Assembly (NCBI GenBank): GCA_032718475.1
Contig: JAUCBJ010008813.1
Span: 1-64,000 of the forward strand
Direction of reading: 5' to 3'
DNA from: Nemertoderma westbladi
Lineage: Eukaryota > Xenacoelomorpha > Nemertodermatida > Nemertodermatidae
DNA: 64,000 nt
How positions within the stretch are numbered: the first letter of the stretch is position 1; each line of letters begins with the position of its first letter. Of the stretch, positions 1-10,868 are shown one piece after another. The notes beneath the pieces are model-generated. The model ran no database searches. It saw only the letters and a program-made list of their open reading frames with translations, and was not told where the DNA came from. The position numbers were made by a program, and so were the translations under genes.

Positions 1-121
1 ATATGGCTACAACTGATGTCTTATGGGCTGGGCTGGCTTCCATTATGGGGCACAGGCTCATCTGCTGCACGGAAAATTATTGTCTACGCCTACATTATAT
101 TATTATTATGTATTATTATAG

Positions 122-250
122 TATGTGTTGAGCTACCAGACGGGAATGAGTTCTGTGCAGGTTGGGCTGCTTCCGGGGAATGCAACTTTAACATGGGTTA
201 CATGCACGCTCACTGTCAGACCAGCTGCGACTTCTGTCAGAATGGTGGAG
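122..250 (+). CDS. ShKT-repeat protein, exon with ShKT domain 1 (gene starts upstream)
   Basis: The exon lies between an acceptor (...ATTATAG) and a donor GTAAGT at 251. It starts with two bases of a codon and ends with one base, so it is a symmetric phase-1 exon of 129 nt (43 codons). It encodes one complete ShKT module: six cysteines in the order C...C..W..x-G-E-C.....Y-M...C-Q-T-S-C..C. ShKT modules are small three-disulfide folds found in secreted proteins, matrix proteins, astacins and cnidarian peptides; here they occur as tandem repeats. No lysine precedes the conserved tyrosine, so the Lys-Tyr pair of potassium-channel blockers is not seen. The signal peptide and first exon must lie before the window. 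A role in the extracellular space is inferred from the fold only; the specific function is unknown. Confidence 0.85.
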
Positions 251-1088
251 GTAAGTAGCCATGCTACAGCTACAATAACAACTGTCTGTACCTATGTCGC
301 TGAGTCTGTCTGTATGGTACATTTTAGCAAATAGACATACATACCGAAAGACAAACAGAAAGAGGGAAAGACGCATATGAATACAGACATACAGACAGAC
401 ATAACGATATTTAGTCATTCAGACAGACCATCATACAGTCAGAACAAATTCGATTAAAATTCGCCAAACATTAAAACTGACTTCAGAAATGAAATTAGCG
501 AGAATAATAGTTTATCTAAGAGAAACGCTTTCTTACATTTTACATTTTTAAAACAATATTCACTAAGCCACTTTGAGCTTAAAATTCCGTTAAAAATCCT
601 TAAAAATTCAAATCCGCACTCGGTAAAACAAACGAAAAATATGCAGTACCGACCCAGAACTCGTTCACACTGAACTTCCATGATGCAAGATTAAAATTCA
701 TTTTAAAATTAAATGGTTGTCAGTAGACAGCGATGGCCTCCATGGACTCCCCTGTTTGAAGAGCGCTAGCCACCATACCTGCACCACAGCATGATAAATA
801 ACATTACGCAGCTGTGGAGTATCATCCATACTGGAACCACATGAATAATGGGAAGTGCGAGGACGATGTTACCTTGGTTAGCTGGAGCAGAGGTCGTGCT
901 CTGGTGTAAGATCCCACTGTTGTGTACCCACTCGCAACCAGCAACCTTCCCACAAGTCAAACCGTGGGCGTTTGTATAGCGGAGCAGAAGGAGGACCATA
1001 AGATAGGGAAATATTGGGAGCTAATCGACTTACCCCGGTGGTGTTTGAGACATTTGGTCGACACAGTAAAAAAAATGGGAAATTGGAA

Positions 1089-2535
1089 GGAGGATCGCAT
1101 CTCAAACACAAGAACCCCACTCCCACCAGTTTCTAGGAGGATCGCATCTCAAACACAAGAACCCCACTCCCACCGGTTTCTAGGAGGATCGCATCTCAAA
1201 CACAAGAACCCCACTCCCACCAGTTTCTAGGAGGATCGCATCTCAAACACAAGAACCCCACTCCAACTAGTTTCTAGGAGGATCGCATCTCAAACACAAG
1301 AACCCCACTCCCACTGGTTTCTAGGAGGATCGCATCTCAAACACAAGAACCCCACTCCCACTAGTTTCTAGGAGGATCGCATCTCAAACACAAGAACCCC
1401 ACTCCCACTAGTTTCTAGGAGGATCGCATCTCAAACACAAGAACCCCACTCCCACCGGTTTCTAGGAGGATCGCATCTCAAACACAAGAACCCCACTCCC
1501 ACCAGTTTCTAGGAGGATCGCATCTCAAACACAAGAACCCCACTCCCACTAGTTTCTAGGAGGATCGCATCTCAAACACAAGAACCCCACTCCCACTAGT
1601 TTCTAGGAGGATCGCATCTCAAACACAAGAACCCCACTCCCACTGGTTTCTAGGAGGATCGCATCTCAAACACAAGAACCCCACTCCCACTAGTTTCTAG
1701 GAGGATCGCATCTCAAACACAAGAACCCCACTCCCACTAGTTTCTAGGAGGATCGCATCTCAAACACAAGAACCCCACTCCCACTGGTTTCTAGGAGGAT
1801 CGCATCTCAAACACAAGAACCCCACTCCCACTAGTTTCTAGGAGGATCGCATCTCAAACACAAGAACCCCACTCCCACTAGTTTCTAGGAGGATCGCATC
1901 TCAAACACAAGAACCCCACTCCCACTAGTTTCTAGGAGGATCGCATCTCAAACACAAGAACCCCACTCCCACTAGTTTCTAGGAGGATCGCATCTCAAAC
2001 ACAAGAACCCCACTCCCACTAGTTTCTAGGAGGATCGCATCTCAAACACAAGAACCCCACTCCCACTAGTTTCTAGGAGGATCGCATCTCAAACACAAGA
2101 ACCCCACTCCCACTAGTTTCTAGGAGGATCGCATCTCAAACACAAGAACCCCACTCCCACCAGTTTCTAGGAGGATCGCATCTCAAACACAAGAACCCCA
2201 CTCCCACCAGTTTCTAGGAGGATCGCATCTCAAACACAAGAACCCCACTCCCACTAGTTTCTAGGAGGATCGCATCTCAAACACAAGAACCCCACTCCCA
2301 CTAGTTTCTAGGAGGATCGCATCTCAAACACAAGAACCCCGCTCCCACCGGTTTCTAGGAGGATCGCATCTCAAACACAAGAACCCCACTCCCACCAGTT
2401 TCTAGGAGGATCGCATCTCAAACACAAGAACCCCACTCCCACTAGTTTCTAGGAGGATCGCATCTCAAACCCAAGAACCCTGCTCCCTTCTGTTTCTAGA
2501 ACAATCACATCTCAAACACAAGAACCGCACCCCCA
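1089..2535. repeat. 47-bp minisatellite, about 30 copies
   Basis: The unit begins GGAGGATCGCATCTCAAACA and repeats every 47 bp (for example at 1089 and 1136). About 29 copies are nearly identical and the last (about 2452-2535) is degenerate. Almost all variation sits in one dinucleotide, in the context CCAC-NN-GTTTC, which is CG, CA, TG or TA. The array lies inside the first visible ShKT intron. Confidence 0.95.
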
Positions 2536-2753
2536 CCAGTTCTCCTTCAGTGGATGATGATAGCTATCCAGATTGGGATGAATACCATCTCAATTCTGGA
2601 ATCCACTGACTTCACCTCCGAGGGGCTATATCCTGGTGGCATAGAGCCCAGATTATATCACCTATGTTTAATTATTACGAACCTGCCTGAATGGGTGGGG
2701 TGAGTATTTTGCCCAATCTTTTTGTCTACACCATGTCCTGGAATATAGTGTTG

Positions 2754-3121
2754 TTATTCAGGTACCTGCACCCCCCCCCCCCCCCCCCCCCCTCCCCACC
2801 CCCAAAAAAAGAAATCGTAATGAGATTCGAATGCGCCTATCTCAGCTATTTCTCAACCAAATCCAAATATTTTTGGTCAGCTTTCCACTAAAATCACTAA
2901 AAGTTTGAAGAATAACTGCGGTGTAACTCAGTGTATTATAGATGGAGGCACTTTTTTTAATCGCTTGTAGCTAAAGAATGAAAGCAAAAATAAAAATTCT
3001 GGCTCACCCAGCAAGGAGGAGGGAGTACTAACTAACTCTGTTTCAAATTTCATGCAATCTCATTACGATTTGTAGAAAAAATTGGGGGGGGGGGGGGGGG
3101 GGGGGGCAGGTACCTGAATAA
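2754..3121. mobile_element. MITE with terminal inverted repeats ending in C/G homopolymers
   Basis: The terminal repeats TTATTCAGGTACCTGC (2754-2769) and its complement GCAGGTACCTGAATAA (3106-3121) enclose 368 bp. The inverted similarity continues inward through a 22-nt C run (2771-2792) matched by a 23-nt G run (3084-3106), and through AAATCGTAATGAGA and its complement. There is no coding capacity. The superfamily is not identified. Confidence 0.75.
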
Positions 3122-4458
3122 CGAACGATACTATGTGTATGTGTAAGTATGTAAGTAAGCTTGCACTGGTTAAAGCTATATACTAACCTTTTGGGAACTG
3201 GGGACATCCCAAGAATGTTCAAACTAGAAATTCGTAATCTTCATTGCCAAATGAGTCTAAATGTGAAATTTCATTGTAATTAGGCTCAGTCGCCACTTTG
3301 TTTATGTTACCCAAACTTGTGTGTGTTCTGTGTGTAAATGGTGTGCATACCCCCAATTCATACTATAACATTCTTAAGTATACATTATATAAATCACTTA
3401 GGCCCGTGCTCCACTGGTAAGTCGTAGGTCATAAGTCAAAATAAATTAAGGAACACATTGGTTTCAATGGGATCGTCATTGGGACCCATGAGTCGAAAGT
3501 GATTATGTCCCTTGTTCCATCTTTGACATACGACTCATGTGTTATATCCGGAAAGAGGCCTATGATTGGTTTCTTTGGGTAGCAGCAAGCCAGAAAATAG
3601 GGTACAGAGAAAAAATGTGGGACGCATCTTATATTTTTTAAGAAAATACTTATGACTTATGACTTACCAAATGACTAGACAAAATCTGAAAACGACTTAT
3701 GACATACGTACGACTGAGTTTAGTTTTAACGACCCCAGTTTGTGGTTGAGATTATGTAGATTGTGTTATGTTCAATTATATAGCTCAGGCAATCCCTAAA
3801 TAATGTTTTTGCTTTATACACTTGTGAATCATAAAAGTTAATATTTTCCTATGAGTTACCTATTGTCGTGCCAGTTTCCTCAGTTAAGAATATTGAATAT
3901 ATTGACGAAAACACACCATTCTAAATACTGTCCCATGCGCACATCTGTGGACATTAGTTATTTAATGCTGGGAGTATTATATTAGGCCTTATGTATCTAG
4001 TTGCAATGTTTCTTTAAAATATAAGGGTTTATGTATGTATGTCAGTATGTATCCATCTGCCATAAATCAGCAGTTACTCATACAGTTTCGAGACTTAGAC
4101 TCGCATAGATATAAAGGTTGTCAGTCTGCGCTTAGGAAAAATATTTTATGACAATACAGGACAATGCGCAACGAGGCGTATAATGAAGACGAGCAATGCA
4201 AGTTTTACAACTTCTTATTATGGTTTTATAACTCCACTGAAGTAATACTGTAACCACTATGTTAATAGACTCCATCATATACGAGCTGACCAATTAGCGA
4301 AAGGTTGATTGAGAACTGAACATAGTGATCTACATAAGTAATTTGTAATATAATTAATTTTATTAAAAGCATTGCAAAAACTGAAAGTGCCAATGGTCGT
4401 CAATTGAGAGTTTACAAAAAAATCCTGTGAAATCTTATTATTCTTCTTTCCATCTCAG

Positions 4459-4590
4459 CATGCATCGAAGATATTGACAGAAACGAACACTGTCCAGGGT
4501 GGGCTGCAGCTAACCAATGTATCGATAACCCATCCTACATGTACAACTACTGTCAAACCTCATGTGATTACTGCAGTGATGGGCCTGGAC
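4459..4590 (+). CDS. ShKT-repeat protein, exon with ShKT domain 2
   Basis: The acceptor is CATCTCAG and the donor GTAAGT is at 4591. The exon is 132 nt (44 codons) in phase 1-1. It encodes a full ShKT module with the same skeleton as domain 1: C-P-G-W-A-A-A-N-Q-C, then N-P-S-Y-M-Y, then C-Q-T-S-C-D-Y-C. The frame continues from the previous exon and into the following microexon. The intron to the microexon is only 179 bp. Confidence 0.88.
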
Positions 4591-4769
4591 GTAAGTAACA
4601 AATTAACATTATTATTTTTGTTTAGGCCTATTAAGTTATAAATAAGCAGTCGTTATTTAACTCAGTTGCCTAAACGATAGCAAAATTTATTTTTTATACA
4701 AAATACAAAATCTACTTACTATGGACCAATTGATAATAATTACAAATTATATACTTTTTTTCATTTCAG

Positions 4770-4790
4770 CAAACAACTGTGCAACAATAG
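4770..4790 (+). CDS. ShKT-repeat protein, 21-nt microexon (inter-domain linker)
   Basis: Between an acceptor with a pyrimidine tract (TTTTTTTCATTTCAG) and a donor GTAAGTGA at 4791 lies a 21-nt exon of seven codons. It keeps the phase-1 pattern and codes for P-N-N-C-A-T-I when joined to the flanking exons. It adds a single cysteine in the linker between ShKT domains 2 and 3. It could be skipped without a frame change. The consensus quality of both splice sites supports it; transcripts are needed to prove it. Confidence 0.6.
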   Translation, partial: QTTVQQ

Positions 4791-7445
4791 GTAAGTGATT
4801 TTTATGTGTGTAATGTAAATAAAATCTCCATTGTACATAAAATTTAAAATTTTAATTGAAAAAATTCGGTTTTTAACTAATATTTTAAAAAATGAGTGAC
4901 CTTTCTTCACAAATTATTCAGAATATTAGTTTAAAAAAAAGATAAAAAATTAATATGTTAAAACTCTTTTTTCACAAATTTTGAAATTATTGAGTGAGAG
5001 TAGGCCTACCTGTGCGGTACTAAGATATATTATGTCTAGGCCTACAATAAGTAAGGTACGGTGTTGGTATACAGTAAAACAATAATAATAATGTATTGTA
5101 AAGGTCTGGTCCATCCTACAGAGCCGAACACCTGGTAGGCCTAGTAGTAACATCCTTCTTGACGATAGACCTATGGATGAACCTGACTACTTTAATGAGA
5201 GGATGACACTATGTTATGGGTGCTTCCACTTAAGACAAAATTATGATCTTGCATTTAGTCACACGTACTTTCACACTAACAATTTGAAACAAAATTATCA
5301 TTCTTGAAAAAATAATCTCAGATAACCCCTAGCGGCGACCACTTGAACTGGAACAAACTTATCTAATTCTTGGCATCGACTTAAATTCTTCGTAACTAAC
5401 TTATTCGGATTCAGCGCATCAAATTACATAAAAGTTATGCTTTTTATGTACAAAGGTTAGTTTTTTTTAATTTTATTCAACTTTTTAACAATACTGAGGT
5501 CAATGACCTCAATAGAGGTAATTTTTCAAAAATATGGTGAAAATAAACGGTCAATGGATATTACGATTTAGTCAAAAAGTATAAATTTGGTGGGTACTAC
5601 GAAAGTCATCAAAATGAGACCAAAATTGGGGCGTTTGATGAAAAATTGACTAAGCAGATTCATGTCAGAAAATGGCAAAAATGTAAAACATACAAGATAT
5701 TTCGATATTTCAAAAATTATAAATGCTCTGAATACTATTAAAATATTATTTTCTGACTAATTCTGAGGCGCTGAATCGAATGGAACTGGATTTATGAGAC
5801 GAAACCGAAGATGAGGACCCCTATCACAAAAGCTAGTAAGCTGTCTGTGTGTTGTCTGCTGTCTGTTGAACCCTGTCGGTTGTCGTCTCTGCTGTCGGTT
5901 GAACCCTGTCGTTTTTCTGCTGTCGGTTGAACCCTGTCGGTTGTCTGCTGTCGGCTGTCTCAAATTAGTATCTTAATATAGTCGAAAAAATGTAAACCTC
6001 GAGTCGTTATATCAGCTGTAACTCGAAATCTAAAAAAGATACAGACAGCCATACCGTAAGGGAAAACACTCCTTTCCACTAAATGTTTAGCGAAATTCAG
6101 ATATCTTGCCATATGTTAAGGGTACTGCACATGTTATCATTCTAGCTTGAACAGCATTCTAGCCAAAAACTTGCCAACGCATTGCATTAAAACTCAACCA
6201 CTAGGTTGAATTTCGCTAAAGTGGAAGTGTGAAAAAAGCGACGTTTTCCGCTTAATTTGTTTATATAATAATAGTCTTTTTATATTTACTCGTCTTCATT
6301 ACTAATTAATAGATGTATAGTGACCTTATCAGCTGATAGGGCAGTGCGGTGGTGGGAAGTAATAATTGTAATATGTAATGTAAAATGTTAGATTTGAATT
6401 TGTACTATGAATTATAAAAGTAAATTTAGAATAAAAAAAAATATATAATCTGCCATAAAAAAAAATAAATAAATAGATGTATAGTTACTTTATAGTTTCA
6501 CCAATTACCAAACTAAAAATTAAATTATTTTAAATTATCTAACAATTATTATTATTATTAACATACACGAGCCGAGGCTCAGTACAGCATACATACAATG
6601 AACATAAACCAAAAAATATATAAAGAAGCACAATAAATTGACATGGACACTACTAATACCCAAACCTATTAAATTGAACACAAACAAAGAAAGAAATATA
6701 ATAATGAAAGGAATAACAACTATTCGTAAGCAATTCACACATAGTCATATAAACATTTTATTTCATCCGAACTGAATCCCGGTACTACACATTCAGTAAT
6801 AAGAATGTTGGATAACTCTAACTATTACAAAAAAACAGTAATAGCAAAATGAAATTCTTGTCTGAGTTTAGCTAATTTGGAAATAAATTCCGCTCTCTTA
6901 CGAAGTACATCACTATTTATTAAACACTTGTAATCTAATTTAACACCTAAATCTGTCGCCTCTTGCACCCATGGTGAAACAATATCATTTACAGTAATTC
7001 TACAATCAGGGGGGGTTCCACTCAAACTGAAAAGGGATACATTTACATTCATAAATTGTAAACCTATTACAGACGGACATAACAATAAAACATCATTGGC
7101 ATACACTGGGCATCCAAAATACTGAGAATCTATATAACAACCCACCTAAGATAGTTTCAGTCTATGTATTAAAATATTTAACACTATACAGAAAAGCACA
7201 GGCGAAACTATAGAGCCTTGTCTAACTCCATTACGAACATTAAATTTCACTGAACATGAGCTATTACACCTCACATAGCATTCCTGAACACGATAAATAA
7301 ACAGTAAGCACCTTAGAAATTACAATTAACAATGATTATTACAAATAATTATTACTAACTACAATAATTCCAACAACAAAATGAATATTTAAAATCAGAA
7401 ATATATTGAACTACAGTAATGCTATGTTATTTTTTAATAAATTAG
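4791..7445 (+). other. ShKT gene intron with a LINE remnant and a short 14-bp-type repeat
   Basis: This is a 2.65-kb AT-rich intron. It holds a short block of TGTCGGTTG-type repeats (about 5845-5962) related to the large 14-bp array at 40738-41452, and the LINE reverse-transcriptase remnant described separately. Four copies of TAGGCCTA occur in and just before this region (4623, 5005, 5038, 5137). No other gene is seen. Confidence 0.6.
6825..7310 (-). pseudogene. Non-LTR (LINE) reverse transcriptase fragment
   Basis: On the minus strand the reading starts near 7310 with a segment containing N-G-V-R-Q-G-S-I-V-S-P, the conserved RT motif before the catalytic box. After an in-frame stop (about 7146) it continues with an open stretch containing Y-A-N-D-V-L-L-L-C-P-S. 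In this position LINE RTs have Y-A-D-D, so one catalytic aspartate is replaced. The arrangement resembles CR1/L2-type RT. It is an inert fragment inside the ShKT intron, antisense to the host gene. Confidence 0.7.
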
Positions 7446-7574
7446 GTTGCTTTGAGGAACAAGATTTGAACTTCCATTGTCCGGGTTGGGCAGTTGATGG
7501 CGAATGTATATCAAACCCATCCTACATGTATGAAAAATGTCAGACTTCCTGCAACATGTGTAACGATGGAACAG
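7446..7574 (+). CDS. ShKT-repeat protein, exon with ShKT domain 3
   Basis: The acceptor ...AATAAATTAG ends at 7445 and the donor GTTAGC is at 7575. The exon is 129 nt in phase 1-1. It encodes a six-cysteine ShKT module: C-P-G-W-A-V-D-G-E-C, N-P-S-Y-M-Y-E-K-C-Q-T-S-C-N-M-C. The linker N-D-G-T-G precedes the splice, as in the other repeats. The donor is weaker than the GTAAGT used by most exons of this gene. Confidence 0.85.
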
Positions 7575-8585
7575 GTTAGCTATTCACACAACTTGTAATA
7601 AAATATATTACAGGTCCTTTTATATATGGAACATACACTGGCTTCTGGTCCTCATGGTAAAAGAAATGTCCTGCAAAGCGAAGGCGGCTCTGTTGAAGTG
7701 TCAAGTGTGGGGAAACTGTGAAACACATATAATGCTGCATAGTGTCTGGTTGGAGATTTGTGTATTGTATTTGACACAGTGAATCTTACATAGCATTCTG
7801 GTGTATATGCATCCACAGATTTGATGTCCTCAGCAGTTAGAGCAAAGAATGGACTCAAATATGGGTCACGAGACCATGAGACATAGGAGTAGTACTGGTT
7901 CCATAGCTGATCCAAATAATCAAATCGAATCTAAGTGACTTCCGAATCAGATTCAATGCTGTCTATGCCTTCCCTTCATTATTCGAAGGTAATCAAATCA
8001 CACGATTACCAGTTCCATGATCCTAGCCTCAGTACCAGAAGTCAACCACATGATCAATCACATCATACTTACAGCTTATGTTCATATGATGAGACATTTT
8101 AAGAGACTGTCAAAGTTGACTGTCAAATTTGTTGTCTACTTGGAGTAACAATAAGAACAGCACTAGAAGCAGCCTGTTCCAATGAGCTGAGTAGAAGTTG
8201 GGCTTTCTCTAGTGATGCTAAGAGCCAATACCAGTTAGGTGTTTGGCTGGATTTCCTCGATTTCGGATATATATATCTTGGTACATACAAAGTACATATA
8301 ATAGAGTAATATGTGTGTGGTGGTATGTTTGTGGTACTGTTTGTGGTAGATACTGGTATATATTTGTTTAATTGCCCATTCTTTCTCCCTTTGGGTCTTC
8401 ACACTCAAAATGTCATATCTTGGCTTCGAATCCTGAAAATGCCTTCCTTCGGAAGGTGAATTTCCTCTCCTTTGGTCTCCTTGGATTTGTAGTCACCATC
8501 ACGATATGGATGCTAACTGAGCTGATTTCCTTTGGTTTGTAGTCTCCATTCCGATATGGATGCTAACTCTGCTGATTTATTTCAG
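7575..8585 (+). other. ShKT gene intron ending in a 50-bp junction triplication
   Basis: This 1.0-kb intron has no gene I can support. Its last about 100 bp are two diverged copies of the sequence that spans the next acceptor and exon start (see the repeat at 8483-8632). Confidence 0.6.
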
Positions 8586-8632
8586 TTTGTCCTTTCCGAC
8601 CCGATATGAATGATAACTGTGAAGGATGGGCT
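8483..8632 (+). repeat. 50-bp triplication across the acceptor of the next ShKT exon
   Basis: The motif CGATATGRA with its surroundings recurs at exactly 50-bp spacing (8502, 8552, 8602). The third copy is the true 3' splice site plus the first about 40 nt of the exon starting at 8586. The two upstream copies carry TTTGTAG in place of the acceptor and exon start TTTCAG/TTTGTCC, and have drifted from the coding version. Confidence 0.8.
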
Positions 8633-8843
8633 GCGGCTGGAGAATGCACTGCTAACCCTCGCTACATGTATAACTACTGCCAGGTCAGCTGTAACTACTG
8701 TGACATCCAAGGGACCTGCATAGAACAACCTGATATTGGTCCCGAGTGTGATGGATGGGCAGCGGTGAATGAATGTACTAACAACCCGGATTACATGTAT
8801 CAACACTGTCAAACTGCTTGTAACAAATGTAACGATGGTATAG
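8586..8843 (+). CDS. ShKT-repeat protein, exon with ShKT domains 4 and 5
   Basis: The acceptor is TTATTTCAG and the donor GTGAGA is at 8844. The exon is 258 nt (86 codons) in phase 1-1 and encodes two complete ShKT modules in tandem. Both have W-A-A or W-A-A-V followed by E-C, N-P-x-Y-M-Y and C-Q-x-x-C-x-x-C. It is the only visible exon with two modules, consistent with intron loss or an internal duplication. The 306-bp intron after it (8844-9149) is AT-rich and empty. Confidence 0.9.
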
Positions 8844-9149
8844 GTGAGAGTTACTTTCTTATATTAATAAATGTGTGTAATTAAATTGTATACTCTACAG
8901 TACCCTACCAAATAACACTGTATACTATACAGCTTTACTTATTGTATTATTAATTTAGGGGTGAAGAAAATATATCACATTATATTTATCTAAAAATAGC
9001 TCTAAGTCCAAAATATCGGACACATCAGTTGAATCCTAAATTGAACTAAATCCGAATTAATTTTGTTATAATTTAATTTAATTTATTTTAATTTAATTTC
9101 AAGTTAATGTGTTGCAAAAAACATTTTATAATATATTTCTATGTTTTAG

Positions 9150-9206
9150 TTTGCATTGAATTGCCTGACGCAATTGGGTCAGACTGTGCAGTATGGGCAG
9201 CCGCTG
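9150..9206 (+). CDS. ShKT-repeat protein, exon with first half of ShKT domain 6
   Basis: The acceptor ATGTTTTAG ends at 9149 and the donor GTAAGTAA starts at 9207. The exon is 57 nt, phase 1-1. It codes for the first two cysteines and the W-A-A-A part of a ShKT module and then stops at the splice. The missing half, starting G-E-C, is found in frame 19.3 kb downstream at 28514. Unlike the other modules, this one is split internally. Confidence 0.85.
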
Positions 9207-9264
9207 GTAAGTAACGGTAACTAAGAAACTAAAACTTTAAAAATATAAATATAATATTTTAACA

Positions 9265-9872
9265 TATAATAGTACAAGGGCCAGCCAGCATAGGGGATAC
9301 TTTTTGGTAACCACCGGAACTTATATTTTTGGGAAGACCTAGCTTCTGGCCATTCATTTTGATATGATAACAAATCTGAATCGGTAGCTGACTAGGTGTT
9401 ATCACCGGTTGTCATGGAAATGGTAAAACAACAAACATGCTGTAGTATTCTAATAACTCAATATAAATTCATTGCATCTTTTGAAAAAGATAGCTACTGG
9501 TCCAACAATTCTAAATGTGACATAAAATTCTGGAATATAATTATTGTTACCATGGGAATGCTGCTATATGAAAACTGACATGTTTTAGAAAAATAGCTAC
9601 CATTCTAGAACCATTATTTTAAAAACAAATTACCACATTTTATTGAATATTAGTTTTGGAAAAGAGGGCTAAACCTGTTTTGTTATAATGGTGATATATG
9701 GTTCCAAAGATATACCCATGTTTGAATTATTTTTATTTTCCATCATTTTAATCTCATTCCACTCTGTTTCAAAATAATGACTTTAACAAATTTTATGTCA
9801 ATAAAAAACAATCAAGATGTGACTGCAAATCACTTTAAAATGACAAGTGACATCTAAATGGCATTTCAGGCC
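9265..9872 (+). repeat. About 600-bp repeat, left arm of an inverted pair
   Basis: This segment, from CAAGGGCCAGCCAGCATAGG to the end ...CATCTAAATGGCATTTCAG, recurs in reverse orientation at 26034-26662. Both arms carry the same short open frame (60 aa here, 61 aa there) with a few substitutions. The homology breaks exactly after CATTTCAG in both copies. It looks like the terminal part of one transposon family present twice in opposite orientation. The family is unknown. Confidence 0.8.
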
Positions 9873-10842
9873 AATCACTTGTCCCGACGTCCTCTTCACC
9901 AACATCTCCTCCTCCTCTCCTTGTTCGGCGTCGTACCGGTGGCCCCACCGTCGCCGTTCCGGTGGGCCGTCCATCGCCCTCAGCCTGTGGCTGGCCGGCG
10001 ACTTCGGTACTCTGACCACCATCATGCGTCGACTCGTCCCTCCCTCGTGGGTGACGGCCGCCCTCCGCTTGGGGTACCGGATCGTTCCTCGTCAGCGAAT
10101 CCGGCGTCGCAGGTCGATACCGTCTCGTCGCGGCCTCGCGGATCATTTGGTTGGTGTCATCCGGGGTCCGCGGCGGCGTCCTCTGTCCCTCTGAATCTCG
10201 GGGCTCTCTATCGCTCATCTCTCTTTGCTATGATAACTGGCAGTCACAGTTTAGTGGTTGTTGCAATTGTCTTACTGTGACGGGATCAGGGATCCCGACT
10301 GGGTTAATGCTTGTACGCATCGCCCTAGGCTGATATCAGGTAACTTGGCCGAGGCCATTGGAGAAAAATGTTTTAGAGTTTGATGTTCCTTGGGTTCCAA
10401 CATATATATAATAATAATAGCACAGTTGATGACGGAATGACAAACCGGTAATAGTAGTAACTGAATGACAGCGTATAACAGCACTTAGTGACGACGGTAA
10501 GACAATGTTGCTGGTCTGCACTGAAACTGATAACTGGGTAACTGAATGATAAACCGGTAGCAAGGAGATAATATATGATATACCAATATTACTTTACTCC
10601 TACGCTACATTGGCCTGCTACCTAGTGGATGCTCTCCTTTGCCCTTATTGGCTAGTAACCCACTTCTCACCCTTCCTGTCTCTGGGAGTGTTTCCCCTCT
10701 GTTGCTAGCCCCTGCTAGCTGTGTCCCCTCTGAGGTGGTTTGACCTCTAACCTCCCCTTGTGTGTGGCTTTGGGGATTGTACTGTCCCCCGATGTTGGTT
10801 GTGATACGAGATTAATTATTGCTAATCCTGTATCTCCAACAT
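9873..10842 (-). mobile_element. GC-rich fragment, possible 5' end of an LTR element (LTR plus start of gag)
   Basis: The part 9873-10230 is strikingly GC-rich against AT-rich surroundings. On the minus strand an ATG near 10218 opens a 115-codon frame rich in Arg, Pro, Gly and Asp that is cut at the repeat boundary (9872). Upstream of it on the minus strand, sequence back to about 10842 starts TGTTGGAGATACAGG, which resembles an LTR start. GATCCCTGATCCCGTCAC lies between the two, where a primer-binding site would be. This fits an LTR-retrotransposon 5' end truncated in gag, but no gag domain is recognisable. It may be another kind of repeat. Confidence 0.35.
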
Positions 10843-10868
10843 ATTGCTGAAAATGCCACCATCCCATT

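Larger units (their letters stand above)
251..4458 (+). other. ShKT gene intron with repeats, otherwise no gene seen
   Basis: This 4.2-kb intron runs from donor GTAAGT (251) to an acceptor ...CATCTCAG (4458). It contains the 47-bp minisatellite and the MITE listed separately. The remaining sequence (251-1088, 2536-2753, 3122-4458) is AT-rich and shows no coding region I can support. Around 3400-3700 the motif CATAAGTC and its complement recur (for example CTTATGACTTATGACTTACC), which could be a decayed small inverted-repeat element. Confidence 0.6.

Noticed and set aside
16-258. An 80-codon frame starting at 16 as a complete small secreted protein
   Set aside because: The ShKT module begins after an acceptor at 121. 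The upstream part of the frame is intron sequence that happens to be open and hydrophobic.
9835-10280. Genes in the overlapping + strand frames of the GC-rich island
   Set aside because: High GC removes stops in several frames at once. Only the minus-strand frame has a plausible context, and even that is weak.
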